From: an uncultured Clostridium sp.
GTDB taxonomy: Bacteria > Bacillota > Clostridia > Clostridiales > Clostridiaceae
NCBI RefSeq assembly: GCF_934754925.1
Contig: NZ_CAKVJA010000007.1
Location: 12,296 to 76,295, forward strand
DNA: 64,000 nucleotides
Direction: 5' to 3'
Every line of letters starts with the position of its first letter. The stretch's first letter is position 1. Positions 1 through 9,100 of the stretch are shown one piece after another. The notes under the pieces were generated by a model. That model worked only from the letters and a program-made list of their open reading frames with translations, ran no database searches and was not told where the DNA came from. Position numbers and translations under genes: made by a program.

Positions 1-1
1 A

Positions 2-445
2 CCAGCTGAAATACAACAAGCAATGGAAAAGCAAATGAAGGCTGAAAGAGATAAGAGAGCTATGATTCTTCAAGCAGAAGGTTTAAGACAATCTCAAATT
101 GAAAAGGCTGAAGGTGAAAAGCAATCTAAGATACTTGCTGCAGAAGCTGAAAAAGAAGCTAATATTAGAAGAGCAGAAGGTTTAAAAGAATCACAATTAC
201 TTGAAGCAGAAGGTAAAGCGAAAGCAATTGAACAAATTGCAATAGCAGAATCAGAAGCTATAAGAAAAGTAAATGAAGCTATTATTCAATCAGGAACTAA
301 TGAAACAGTAATTGCATTAAAGCAAGTAGAAGCTCTTAAGGAAATGGCTAATAATCCTGCTAATAAGCTTATATTACCAAATGAAACATTATCATCACTT
401 GGTAGTATAGCTGCTATTGGAGAAATGCTTAAAAAAGATAAGTAA
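2..445 (+). CDS. SPFH/Band 7 (stomatin/QmcA-like) protein, C-terminal part
   Basis: The reading frame is open from base 2, so the gene begins before the window and only about 147 C-terminal residues are present. What is visible is the long Ala/Glu/Lys/Arg-rich coiled coil that follows the SPFH domain in stomatin and QmcA-like proteins, with repeats of the type AEGxxxSxIxxAEGxK, then a tail ending GEMLKKDK. These proteins form membrane-associated oligomeric scaffolds and are often paired with an NfeD protein. The SPFH domain and membrane anchor are outside the window, so the exact subfamily cannot be judged. A strong hairpin terminator follows the stop. Confidence 0.85.
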   Translation, partial: PAEIQQAMEKQMKAERDKRAMILQAEGLRQSQIEKAEGEKQSKILAAEAEKEANIRRAEGLKESQLLEAEGKAKAIEQIAIAESEAIRKVNEAIIQSGTNETVIALKQVEALKEMANNPANKLILPNETLSSLGSIAAIGEMLKKDK

Positions 446-453
446 TATTTAAT

Positions 454-486
454 AAAAAGTATCGTATGCAAATGCGATACTTTTTT
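454..486 (+). terminator. Intrinsic terminator after the SPFH gene
   Basis: Nine-pair stem (459-467 with 472-480) closed by a GCAA tetraloop, preceded by an A-run and followed by six T. It could also work on the reverse strand. Confidence 0.85.
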
Positions 487-503
487 ATTATATTTATATC
501 AAG

Positions 504-536
504 CAGTAATAATTATTAGAAATATTAACATATAAT
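504..536 (+). promoter_or_regulatory. Putative rubrerythrin promoter with PerR-like palindrome
   Basis: A TATAAT -10 lies at 531-536. The perfect 12-bp palindrome TAATAATTATTA (507-518) sits where the -35 should be. Its 15-base surroundings (504-518) resemble the PerR box TTATAATnATTATAA with four mismatches. PerR control of rubrerythrins is established in clostridia, but in such AT-rich DNA the match is only suggestive. Confidence 0.35.
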
Positions 537-572
537 TTTATGAGTAATAAGGGTTATGGGGAGTATAGAAAT

Positions 573-1115
573 ATGCCAAATTTAAAAGGATCAAAAACAG
601 AAAAAAATTTAATGGAAGCTTTTGCAGGAGAGAGCCAGGCACGTAATAAGTATACTTATTTTGCAGCTAAAGCTAAAAAGGAAGGTTATGAACAAATAGC
701 AGCCTTATTTGAGGAAACCGCTGCAAATGAAAAGGAACATGCAAAAATATGGTTTAAGCTTTTATGTGGTGGTGATATAGGTACAACAGCAGAAAACTTA
801 AAAGAAGCAGCTGCAGGGGAAAATTATGAATGGACAGATATGTATGATAGAATGGCTAAGGAAGCAAGAGTAGAGGGGTTTAATGATATAGCTTATTTAT
901 TTGAATCCATAGGAAAGATTGAAAAGACTCATGAAGAAAGGTATTTAAAGCTTCTTCAAAATGTAGAAGATGGGTCAGTTTTTGCTAAAAACACAAAGTC
1001 AGTTTGGATTTGTCGTAACTGTGGACATATAGTAGACAGCTTAACTGCACCAGGAGTGTGTCCAGTATGTAAACATCCACAAGCATATTTTGAACTAAGA
1101 GTTATTAATTATTAA
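573..1115 (+). CDS. rbr: Rubrerythrin
   Basis: 180-residue rubrerythrin, an NADH-linked peroxidase of the anaerobe cytoplasm that reduces hydrogen peroxide at a non-haem di-iron site. The N-terminal ferritin-like four-helix domain carries the di-iron Glu/His motifs ([18 protein letters not shown], and a second ExxH-type pair in [10 protein letters not shown]). The C-terminal rubredoxin domain has two Cys-x-x-Cys knuckles (CRNC and CPVC) that bind one iron. I chose the ATG at 573 because GGGGAG stands nine bases before it; the ATG 33 bases upstream has no ribosome site and would add residues not typical of the family. It appears monocistronic. Confidence 0.92.
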   Translation: MPNLKGSKTEKNLMEAFAGESQARNKYTYFAAKAKKEGYEQIAALFEETAANEKEHAKIWFKLLCGGDIGTTAENLKEAAAGENYEWTDMYDRMAKEARVEGFNDIAYLFESIGKIEKTHEERYLKLLQNVEDGSVFAKNTKSVWICRNCGHIVDSLTAPGVCPVCKHPQAYFELRVINY

Positions 1116-1213
1116 ATTGTTAGTTAAGGTTTAAGTATGGTGATGATGAAAATTAATGATATTACCTCCAGGAATGAGTGTGAATTTCGTTAAGAAGTTA
1201 TATTGTTTTTTCA

Positions 1214-1275
1214 GAAAAAGTCCTAAAGCTTCGAAGTTAACTATTGTTTATCTTAGCTTATTAACGGACTTTTTC
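1214..1275. terminator. Hairpin between convergent rbr and helD
   Basis: Ten-base arms GAAAAAGTCC (1214-1223) and GGACTTTTTC (1266-1275) enclose about 42 bases that contain smaller self-complementary stretches. It lies between two converging genes and probably stops both transcripts. The rest of the roughly 250-bp gap shows no gene. Confidence 0.55.
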
Positions 1276-1366
1276 TTCCAAAAGCAATTAAATTCTACTG
1301 CTTATTTTCACTGTTCCAGAAAATAAATATTTCATTTTTCGCTTTAATGTGGTGTGAAACATTATT

Positions 1367-3544
1367 CTAGTACTTAATAATAGAATAATAAGATGAATCT
1401 TTTGGTAGTATTTCTTCAAGTGAAGTATTAGTGAATATATGCAATTCGTGTAAGGCTCTTGTACAAGCTGTATAGAATAAATGTTTATCTTCATTAGATA
1501 AATAATTTTCGCCATCAGCTAAAATTACACCATCAAACTCTAATCCTTTTGCAATATAAGATGATATTATATTAATACCAATCTTAAATTCACATTTATC
1601 ACTTACTATTAAATTTACATCAGTACCAATTGATTTTAATGAAGAATAAAGTTTTTCGCAGTTTTCTTTATTTTTACAAATAATAGCTATTGATTTGTAG
1701 CACTTATTTTGCATTTCTATAATTTTTTCAGAAATTCGTTCATTTAAGTTATTATTTACTAAATAAATAGTAGGATTCTCTCCAATTCTATCAACAGCTT
1801 CAATAGGTTCATGAGTATCGAGAATATCTTTTGTAAAGTTAGTTATATTTGCAGTTGAACGATAGCTTTTAGTTAAGACTACAGTTTTAATATCATTAAA
1901 AACATTAGTAATAGCATCTCTGCTTTTCACATTTGAATGTTTATCAATTCTTTGATTTAAATCACCCATAATAGTTAAAGATGCATTTGGAAATGACTTT
2001 TTAACTATTTCATAGAATAAAGGGCTATAATCTTGACATTCATCTACAAGAAGGTGTTTCATGTTTCCATAGGTTCTGAAACCTTCTAAGGCAGCTCTAA
2101 TATAAATTATTGGAGTAATGTCTTCATATTTAACTTCATTATTATTTAAAGAAGATAATGTAATTTCTTTTATATCAGTTAAATCTAAATCGGTATATTT
2201 TTCTATATTATCCCAAAGTAATTTGTATATAGCAACATTATCTAATGTATCTACCATAGAATCAACTTGAATGTCTACTTGGTTTTTACAATAATCATAG
2301 AATGTTTTTTTATCTTCTACATAATCAAAATGTGAATTATCTTTTGATGATAAATACTTATTTTCAACTTGTGAAAATAAACTTTGCTTAATAACATCAA
2401 TTCTATTTAAGAATGGAATATCTTTAAATCTTTCAAAGAATGTATTTTCAACTGATTTTTTACTAACTATTTGAGAACCTTCAATTACTATTGGTTTAAC
2501 GTTAGTTATAAGTCTTGGAATATCTAAAGTGAAGCTATTTAATACATCCATAAATTGTAGGGTATTTTTATATTCCATAGCTTTAGTTCTTTTCTTAAAT
2601 TCATTTAAATCTATTATATTAGAGTAAATATAATCTAAATGATCATTTTTACTTTCATATAAATAGTTTGTAGGTAAAAATCTTTTTGAATAAAGTTCAA
2701 AAGTAGTTTGACGAATATTACTTTCACCAAGTTCAGGTAATACATCAGATATATACTCTGCAAAGACTTCATTTGGACTAAATATTAAAATATTTTCTGC
2801 ACTTAAATTTTTTCTATGTTTGTATAAAAGATAAGCTGATCTATGTAGTGCTATAGAAGTTTTACCAGAACCAGCAGCTCCTTGTATAAATAATACTTTA
2901 CTATCATCACTTCTAATAATATCATTTTGTTCCTTTTGAATAGAAGCAACTATGTTTTTCATTTTATCTGTAGCATTCCCACTTAACATAGAAGTTAAAG
3001 CTTCATCACATAAACTTTCATTAGAATTATGCATAAATACAATTTCACCATTTTTTATATTGTATTGTCTTGTAAATTCAATTTCACCTTGAATTCTTCT
3101 AACAGGAGCATCGTAGTATGCAGGACCCACTTCAAAGTCATAAAACATGTTAGCAACAGGGGAACGCCAATCAAATACAAAAATATCAAAATTATCTTCA
3201 TCCTCAACTGTTGATAATCCTATATAAAAGCTTTCAGCATCTTCTCCATCTTCCTTAAAATCTAATCTTGCAAAGTAGGGATTAGATAGTTGTTTTTCCA
3301 AGGTTCTAATTCTTGAAATCTTTTTTGAATGAAGTTGTTCATTTAAGGCCACTTGTCCACAGTTTTCGTTAATTTCAATTTCATCAAGCTCATTTCTATT
3401 ATCCCAAAGAAATTTTCTATGCTTGATTATTTCTTTATCTTGTTCATCACTAGAAGCACCATAACTTTTTAAAAGGTCATTTATTTTTTCTAGTGTATTT
3501 TTTAAATATACTTTTTCATCACATAGGTCTTTTCCAATTAGCAT
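1367..3544 (-). CDS. helD: HelD-type superfamily 1 helicase / RNA polymerase recycling factor
   Basis: 725-residue UvrD/Rep-like superfamily 1 ATPase. The N-terminal about 200 residues are charged and coiled-coil-like, as in HelD, which uses long arms to pry stalled RNA polymerase off DNA. Walker A is GAAGSGKTS near residue 222. Walker B is VDECQDYS. Further helicase motifs are MGDLNQRID, KSYRSTANI, a late SYIAKGLEFDGVIL and the C-terminal YTACTRALH. The start is supported by AAGGAGAAGG five bases upstream. Length and motif order match the HelD family better than UvrD or PcrA. It has its own TTGACA promoter and no operon partner. Confidence 0.85.
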   Translation of the reverse strand: MLIGKDLCDEKVYLKNTLEKINDLLKSYGASSDEQDKEIIKHRKFLWDNRNELDEIEINENCGQVALNEQLHSKKISRIRTLEKQLSNPYFARLDFKEDGEDAESFYIGLSTVEDEDNFDIFVFDWRSPVANMFYDFEVGPAYYDAPVRRIQGEIEFTRQYNIKNGEIVFMHNSNESLCDEALTSMLSGNATDKMKNIVASIQKEQNDIIRSDDSKVLFIQGAAGSGKTSIALHRSAYLLYKHRKNLSAENILIFSPNEVFAEYISDVLPELGESNIRQTTFELYSKRFLPTNYLYESKNDHLDYIYSNIIDLNEFKKRTKAMEYKNTLQFMDVLNSFTLDIPRLITNVKPIVIEGSQIVSKKSVENTFFERFKDIPFLNRIDVIKQSLFSQVENKYLSSKDNSHFDYVEDKKTFYDYCKNQVDIQVDSMVDTLDNVAIYKLLWDNIEKYTDLDLTDIKEITLSSLNNNEVKYEDITPIIYIRAALEGFRTYGNMKHLLVDECQDYSPLFYEIVKKSFPNASLTIMGDLNQRIDKHSNVKSRDAITNVFNDIKTVVLTKSYRSTANITNFTKDILDTHEPIEAVDRIGENPTIYLVNNNLNERISEKIIEMQNKCYKSIAIICKNKENCEKLYSSLKSIGTDVNLIVSDKCEFKIGINIISSYIAKGLEFDGVILADGENYLSNEDKHLFYTACTRALHELHIFTNTSLEEILPKDSSYYSIIKY

Positions 3545-3576
3545 TTTATCCTTCTCCTTATAAATACGGTCATTAA

Positions 3577-3605
3577 ATTTTAATGTTTATAATTCAATGT
3601 GTCAA
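3577..3605 (-). promoter_or_regulatory. Sigma-A-type promoter of helD
   Basis: On the reverse strand, TTGACA (3605-3600), a 17-bp spacer and TAAAAT (3582-3577), about 35 bp before the start codon. Confidence 0.75.
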
Positions 3606-3617
3606 GTATGGAAGAAT

Positions 3618-3655
3618 AAAAGATCATTAATGGGTTAAAATATTAATGACCTTTT
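3618..3655 (-). terminator. Terminator of the desaturase/prenyltransferase operon
   Basis: Arms of 14 bases (3618-3631 and 3642-3655) with one wobble pair. Read on the reverse strand the last arm ends in TTTT followed by ATT. It sits just downstream of the desaturase stop codon. Confidence 0.65.
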
Positions 3656-3672
3656 AGGTTACGTAGGATTTT

Positions 3673-3700
3673 GTCGCAAGTATTATCTTGCGGCTTTTTT
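3673..3700 (+). terminator. Forward-oriented terminator hairpin with no upstream forward gene
   Basis: GTCGCAAG (3673-3680) pairs with CTTGCGGC (3687-3694), followed by six T on the forward strand. The nearest forward-strand gene upstream is rubrerythrin, more than 2.5 kb away behind its own terminator, so this would stop antisense or unannotated forward transcripts. Confidence 0.6.
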
Positions 3701-5184
3701 CATTTATTATTAATAATATCTGCACAGATTTTTGAACTTTTTAATACCATTGAAATTCCATTCCCAGGATGTACAGAAGCTCCCGTAAAATATAAATCTT
3801 TAATATCAGATAAAACACATTGAGGCCTAAAAATTAAACTCTGACTTAAGTTATGACCTATTCCAAAAGCTGAACCAGCATAGGTATTGAATATGTTTTT
3901 TAGGTCTATAGGAGTTAGATGATGTTTAAATACAATATGAGAAGAAATATCTTCTAGTCCAGGTATTTTTGAAACTATATCTAGTAGTTGATTTTCTAGT
4001 TTAAATATATCATTATTAGACCAAGATATATTTTTATAAAGTAGATTAGGTACTCTTAACATAATATTTATTGTTTCGCAACCTATAGGACAAAGTGAAG
4101 TGTCAATAGAACTAGGACAATAAATATAAAGTGATGGATCTAATGATAACTTCCCTTTAAAAGGAGCTTCTAGATTCTTTTTAAAATTCTTATTAATAAA
4201 AATATTATGTACATCAAGAGAAGGATATTTTTTATTTAACCCTAAATAGAGAATAAAGGTTGAGCAAGAATGCTCAAAATTAGTTATATCTTCTGATAGA
4301 GTTTTAAAGGATTTATTTTTTATTAAATTATTAATAGTGTAACAGTAATCACTTGAACAAACTACTAAATCAGAATAAATACATTTGTTTTTAATTTTAA
4401 TTCCTGATGCTCTATTATTATTTAATATAATTTCATCTACATTTGAAGAAGTATGAATTTTACCACCTAAATCTAAAATTAATTTTCTTAGTGCTTCAAT
4501 ATAGGAATATATACCTCCCCTTATATAGTATAGGCCATTATATTGTGTAGATGATGGAATTAAGTTATAAATACATCTTGAGTCAAAAGGAGATATACCT
4601 ACATACATAGATTGAAATAGAATATAGTTTATTAATTTTTCACAAGATATATATTTTTTACAATCTTTATAGCAAGAACTTAAAGAGTGCAAACTATATG
4701 CTTTATTCAAAGTTAAAGGATTAAAAAGGCTTTTACTTTGAATAAATGGTTTATTAAGAAAGTATTTTTCTGCTAATAGATATCTTTTGTAATTAATAGA
4801 TAAAAAATTAAAGTAAGAGTATGAATCATCTAAATCATTGTTTGTTATAGAATTTATAGTTTTACAAAGTGAAGGTAAGTCAGTTTTAAAACTATAATTT
4901 GTATCATCATAATAAAATACTTTATACAAAGTATTAAGGGGGACAATAGAAAAATAGTCCTTATAATTTTTGTTACAATAATTAAAAATCTCTATGTAAT
5001 CGTTAGGCATCATTAACAAAGAGGCTGTTAAATCAAATTTAAAATTAGAATACTTTAGACAATTAATTTTACCACCTAAGAATTTATTTTTTTCATATAA
5101 ATCTACCTTAAAACCATTATGTAATAATCTAGCGGCTATGGATAGTCCTCCTATACCGCCTCCTATAACAATTGCTTTCTTCAT
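3700..5184 (-). CDS. Carotenoid/phytoene desaturase-like FAD oxidoreductase (CrtN/CrtI family)
   Basis: 494-residue flavoprotein of the phytoene desaturase family. The N-terminus is a Rossmann FAD-binding motif (VIGGGIGGLSIAARL, then an acidic LYEKN), followed by GGKI. The C-terminal signature YFTGASVHPGNGISMVL is typical of carotenoid desaturases and related isomerases and saturases. I chose the ATG at 5184, six bases after AGAAGGTG; a GTG three codons earlier is inside that ribosome site. It follows the cis-prenyltransferase gene by 26 bp, so the two are almost certainly co-transcribed. The polyprenyl substrate is inferred from that pairing; no crtM/crtB-like synthase is present here. Confidence 0.8.
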   Translation of the reverse strand: MKKAIVIGGGIGGLSIAARLLHNGFKVDLYEKNKFLGGKINCLKYSNFKFDLTASLLMMPNDYIEIFNYCNKNYKDYFSIVPLNTLYKVFYYDDTNYSFKTDLPSLCKTINSITNNDLDDSYSYFNFLSINYKRYLLAEKYFLNKPFIQSKSLFNPLTLNKAYSLHSLSSCYKDCKKYISCEKLINYILFQSMYVGISPFDSRCIYNLIPSSTQYNGLYYIRGGIYSYIEALRKLILDLGGKIHTSSNVDEIILNNNRASGIKIKNKCIYSDLVVCSSDYCYTINNLIKNKSFKTLSEDITNFEHSCSTFILYLGLNKKYPSLDVHNIFINKNFKKNLEAPFKGKLSLDPSLYIYCPSSIDTSLCPIGCETINIMLRVPNLLYKNISWSNNDIFKLENQLLDIVSKIPGLEDISSHIVFKHHLTPIDLKNIFNTYAGSAFGIGHNLSQSLIFRPQCVLSDIKDLYFTGASVHPGNGISMVLKSSKICADIINNK

Positions 5185-5210
5185 TTTAATCACCTTCTTA
5201 AATTAATGAT

Positions 5211-5852
5211 TTATCCTCCTAATGTAACATCTTGTGTTGCGTACCAATCTAATGCATCATATATATGTTGAGGTTTAAAATCAGGCCAATAATCATCTAC
5301 TACATAAAAATCTGAATAAACAGATTGTATTGGTAAAAAACCACTCAATCTTCTTCTTCCACCCCAACGAATAATTAAGTCTATTCTTGAAATATCTTTT
5401 GAGTGTAAGACTAAATCAAAATTATTTCTTTTATGATATGTCTGTCTAGAGAGATTTAAATCCCACTCCCAACCATAATTAACCAAAAAGTTCACTTTTA
5501 ATCCGCCTTTACCAAAAACCTTTCTTTTGGTAAATTGCATTAATTCAGGGGGAAAGCAAGGAGATTCTATATTACCTACAACTAATAATTCGGCATCTTC
5601 ATGAGAGAGTAATTTTACAGCATCTATACAAGCTTTAGTAAATGCATCTTTTTGCTTTGCAGGTCTTTTTGTATTATCAGTAGTAAAACCATAATAAGTT
5701 ATTTCTTCGATGCCTAGTTTTTGGCATATTTTAAATAGTAAAAGGCCTGGATTAATACCAATATTATATCCCTTTTCCTTAGAGAGGCCATTATTTTCAG
5801 CCCAACGTCTATTACCATCAGGAATAATTCCAATATGTTTAGGAAGTCTCAT
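5211..5852 (-). CDS. Short divergent cis-prenyltransferase (UppS family)
   Basis: 213 residues, against about 240-260 for housekeeping undecaprenyl diphosphate synthase. The family motif HxGIIPDGNRRWA is at residues 6-18 with its catalytic Asp. The C-terminal diphosphate-binding region reads IIRWGGRRRLSGFLPIQ...YSDFY...WPDF. It keeps the Arg and the WPDF block but replaces the usual RTSGExRLSNFLLWQ. Cis-prenyltransferases condense isopentenyl diphosphate onto an allylic primer. The short length and altered pocket suggest a specialised, possibly short-chain product rather than cell-wall carrier lipid (inference). It is the first gene of a two-gene operon with the desaturase. Confidence 0.8.
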   Translation of the reverse strand: MRLPKHIGIIPDGNRRWAENNGLSKEKGYNIGINPGLLLFKICQKLGIEEITYYGFTTDNTKRPAKQKDAFTKACIDAVKLLSHEDAELLVVGNIESPCFPPELMQFTKRKVFGKGGLKVNFLVNYGWEWDLNLSRQTYHKRNNFDLVLHSKDISRIDLIIRWGGRRRLSGFLPIQSVYSDFYVVDDYWPDFKPQHIYDALDWYATQDVTLGG

Positions 5853-5892
5853 AAAACCACTCCTTAAAATATATTTTTAATCTAATTAACCT

Positions 5893-5929
5893 TTTATAGT
5901 ATTTCTAATTATTGTATTGTTAATACAAT
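5893..5929 (-). promoter_or_regulatory. Promoter with 19-bp palindrome ahead of the prenyltransferase operon
   Basis: A perfect inverted repeat, ATTGTATT-GTT-AATACAAT, spans 5911-5929. On the reverse strand TTAACA inside it (5923-5918) can act as a -35, with TACTAT (5901-5896) as the -10 after 16 bp. A repressor bound to the palindrome would block RNA polymerase. Confidence 0.5.
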
Positions 5930-6048
5930 AAAATTTTTTTATTAAGTATATAAATTTAATAAAAAAGAAATAGTACGAATTAAATTTAGATAAAACATAA
6001 TAAAATTCGCTTATATGACGAAAATTGTATTATAAAAAAACAATAAAG

Positions 6049-6077
6049 TTGACATTAATAAAATAAATTGGTAATAT
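6049..6077 (+). promoter_or_regulatory. Promoter of the purine operon
   Basis: TTGACA (6049-6054), 17-bp spacer, TAATAT (6072-6077), about 70 bp before purL. I see no purine riboswitch. CGAA/TTCG motifs are scattered around it (for example 6006-6009 and 6019-6022), but I cannot align them to a PurR box with confidence. Confidence 0.75.
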
Positions 6078-6150
6078 TTAAGTAATACGAAGAATAAATA
6101 TAAAAAAGACAAAAATGTTCGTGTTTTAAATGTGTATATGGAGGTATATA

Positions 6151-9100
6151 ATGTTAGGATTTAAATGTATTTTTGTAGAAAAGAAAAATGGTTTTAATGT
6201 TGAAGCAAAAAGTCTTATGGAAGATTTCAAAAGTAATTTAAGAATAGATACTCTTAAAGATGTAAGAGTAGTTAATAAATATATATTAGGTGAAATGAAA
6301 GAAGAGTACTATAAAAAATCTTTATACACAATATTTGCTGAAAAGACAGTAGATAATTTATATGAAGGAACTCTTCCAATTGATAAAAGTGAAATTGCGT
6401 TTGCAGTTGAGTTTTTACCAGGACAGTATGATCAAAGAGCTGATTCAGCATCTGAATGTATTGGATTATTAGGCGCTGAGGAAAGAGTAGAAGTAAAATC
6501 AGCTAAAGTAATAATTTTAAAAGGTGATTTAAGTAAAGAAGATATAGAAAAAATAAAAAAATATTATATAAATCCAGTAGATTCTAGGGAAGTAGCAATA
6601 GATAATATTGAACTTTCTTCAGAATTATCAGAGCCTAACGATGTAGAAGTACTTTATGATTTTGTTAGTAAAGATAGAAATCAAATAGAAGAATTCCATA
6701 AGGAATTAGGACTAGCAATGAGTTTGGAAGATCTATTAATGATAAGAGATTATTTTAAGAGTGAAGAAAAGGTACCGACAATTACAGAAATAAAAGTTAT
6801 TGACACTTATTGGTCAGATCACTGTAGACATACAACATTTAGCACAGCAATTGAAGATGTAACATTTGAAATAGGTAAATTAAATAATGCAGCACAAAAA
6901 TCATATGAGTCATATTTAAAATCAAGAGAGTTTATCTATGGAGAAACAGATAGAGATGAAACATTAATGGATATAGCAGTTATTACTATGAAAGAAATGA
7001 GAAAGAGAGGGATTCTAGATGATCTAGATATTTCTGAAGAAATAAATGCTTGTTCAATAAAAGTTAACATAGAAACAGATAAGGGTAATGAAGAATACTT
7101 AGTGATGTTTAAAAATGAAACGCATAATCACCCAACTGAAATAGAACCTTTTGGTGGAGCAGCAACTTGCTTAGGAGGAGCTATAAGAGATCCACTTTCA
7201 GGTAGAACATATGTATATCAAGCTATGAGAGTTACTGGTGCAGCAGATCCAACAGTACCAGTTGAAGATACAATTAAAGGTAAATTACCACAAAGGACTA
7301 TTACTTTAGGAGCAGCACATGGTTATAGCTCATATGGTAATCAAATTGGTTTAGCAACTGGACAAGTTTCAGAAATTTATCATCCAAACTATCTTGCTAA
7401 GAGAATGGAAGTTGGTGCAGTTATAGCAGCAGCGCCAAGGGAAAATGTAGTAAGAGAAGAGCCAAAAGCCGGTGATATAGTAATTCTTCTTGGAGGAAGA
7501 ACTGGTAGAGATGGTGTTGGTGGAGCTACAGGTTCATCAAAAGAACATACTGAAGATTCAATAAATGAATGTGGAGCAGAAGTTCAAAAAGGGAATGCAC
7601 CAACAGAAAGAAAAATTCAAAGATTATTTAGAAATGCTGAAATTGCAAAGATGATAAAAAGATGTAATGACTTTGGAGCTGGTGGGGTTTCAGTTGCAAT
7701 TGGAGAATTAACTAGGGGATTAGATATTAATTTAGATAAAGTTCCTAAAAAATATGAAGGCTTAGATGGAACTGAAATTGCAATTTCTGAATCACAAGAA
7801 AGAATGGCTGTAGTAGTAAATAAGGAAAATGTAGATAGATTTATAGAATTATCTAAGGAAGAAAATTTAGAAGCGGTAGTTGTTGCAGAAGTTACTGATA
7901 GTGAGCATCTAAGAATGTATTGGAGAGGAAAAGAAATAGTTAACTTAAAGAGAAGTTTCTTAGATACAAATGGTGCAAGACAAACAACAAATGTAGAAGT
8001 TAAATTACCAGGTGAATATCCTTTTGTAGTTGCAGATATAAATGTTAAAGAAGAATGGATAAATAACTTAAAGAAATTAAATGTGGCTTCACAAAAGGGA
8101 CTAGTTGAAAGATTTGACTCAACTATAGGAAGCGGAACAGTCCTTATGCCATATGGTGGTAAGTATGCAACAACTGAACAAGAAGCCATGGTTGCTAAGA
8201 TTCCGGTATTAAATGGTGAAAGTAAAGAAGCAACAATAATGAGTTATGGATTTAATCCAGATTTAGGAATGTGGAGTCCATACCATATGGCATATTACTC
8301 AATAATTGAAGCAGTAACAAAGTTAGCAGCAGTTGGTGGAGACTATAGAAAAGCAAGATTAACTCTTCAAGAATATTTTGAAAAATTAGGAAATGTTCCG
8401 GAAAGATGGGGAAAACCATTTGCAGCATTACTTGGAGCATACCAAGCTCAGATAGATTTAGGAATACCTGCAATTGGTGGAAAGGACTCAATGTCTGGAA
8501 GCTTTGGAGAGATAGATGTGCCTCCAACATTAGTAGCCTTTGCAGTTGGAGTTGAAAAAGCAAAAAATATAATTTCAGCAGAGTTTAAAGAAGTAGGCTC
8601 AAAATTAGTATACTTAATGGCTGAAAGAAATGAAGATTATACATTAAAGGTAGAAGGATATAAAAAGAATTTAGAGAAGTTACATGAGCTTATTTTAGAA
8701 GGAAAAGTAATATCTGCATCATCAGTTAAATTTGGTGGAGTTTCAGAAGTACTTTCTAAAATGGCTTTTGGAAATAAAATTGGGGTTAAATTCTCTAATC
8801 TAACTAAAGAAGAACTTTTTGGATTAAACTACGGAAGTTTAGTTTTAGAAGTTAAATCAAATGTGAATATAGATGAAGAATTTAAAGGATGCGCTTACAA
8901 AGCAATAGGGTACACAGTTAAAGATGAAGCAATAATTTCAGAAGAATATGATTTAGATTTAAAATTAGATGTTTTAGAAGAAACTTACGAAGAAAAGTTA
9001 TCTAAAGTATTCAAAATAAAAACTGATGATAAAAATGAAACTGTAAAAGAAGTTTTATATAATAAGGCAAATACTAAGTCACCTATTATAAAGGTTGCTA

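Noticed and set aside
5973..6125. CGAA/TTCG motifs as PurR boxes upstream of purL
   Set aside because: Several occur, and the one near 6117-6123 (rev. ACACGAACA) is suggestive, but none fits the Bacillus PurR box without an insertion or two mismatches, so I do not call an operator.
5853..6150. Purine riboswitch upstream of purL
   Set aside because: The conserved junction and loop sequences of the purine aptamer are not present; only a promoter is seen.
7617..8563. Reverse ORFs of 190 and 103 codons within purL
   Set aside because: They lie opposite well-conserved purL codons, lack ribosome sites and have the serine- or leucine-rich look of antisense shadows.
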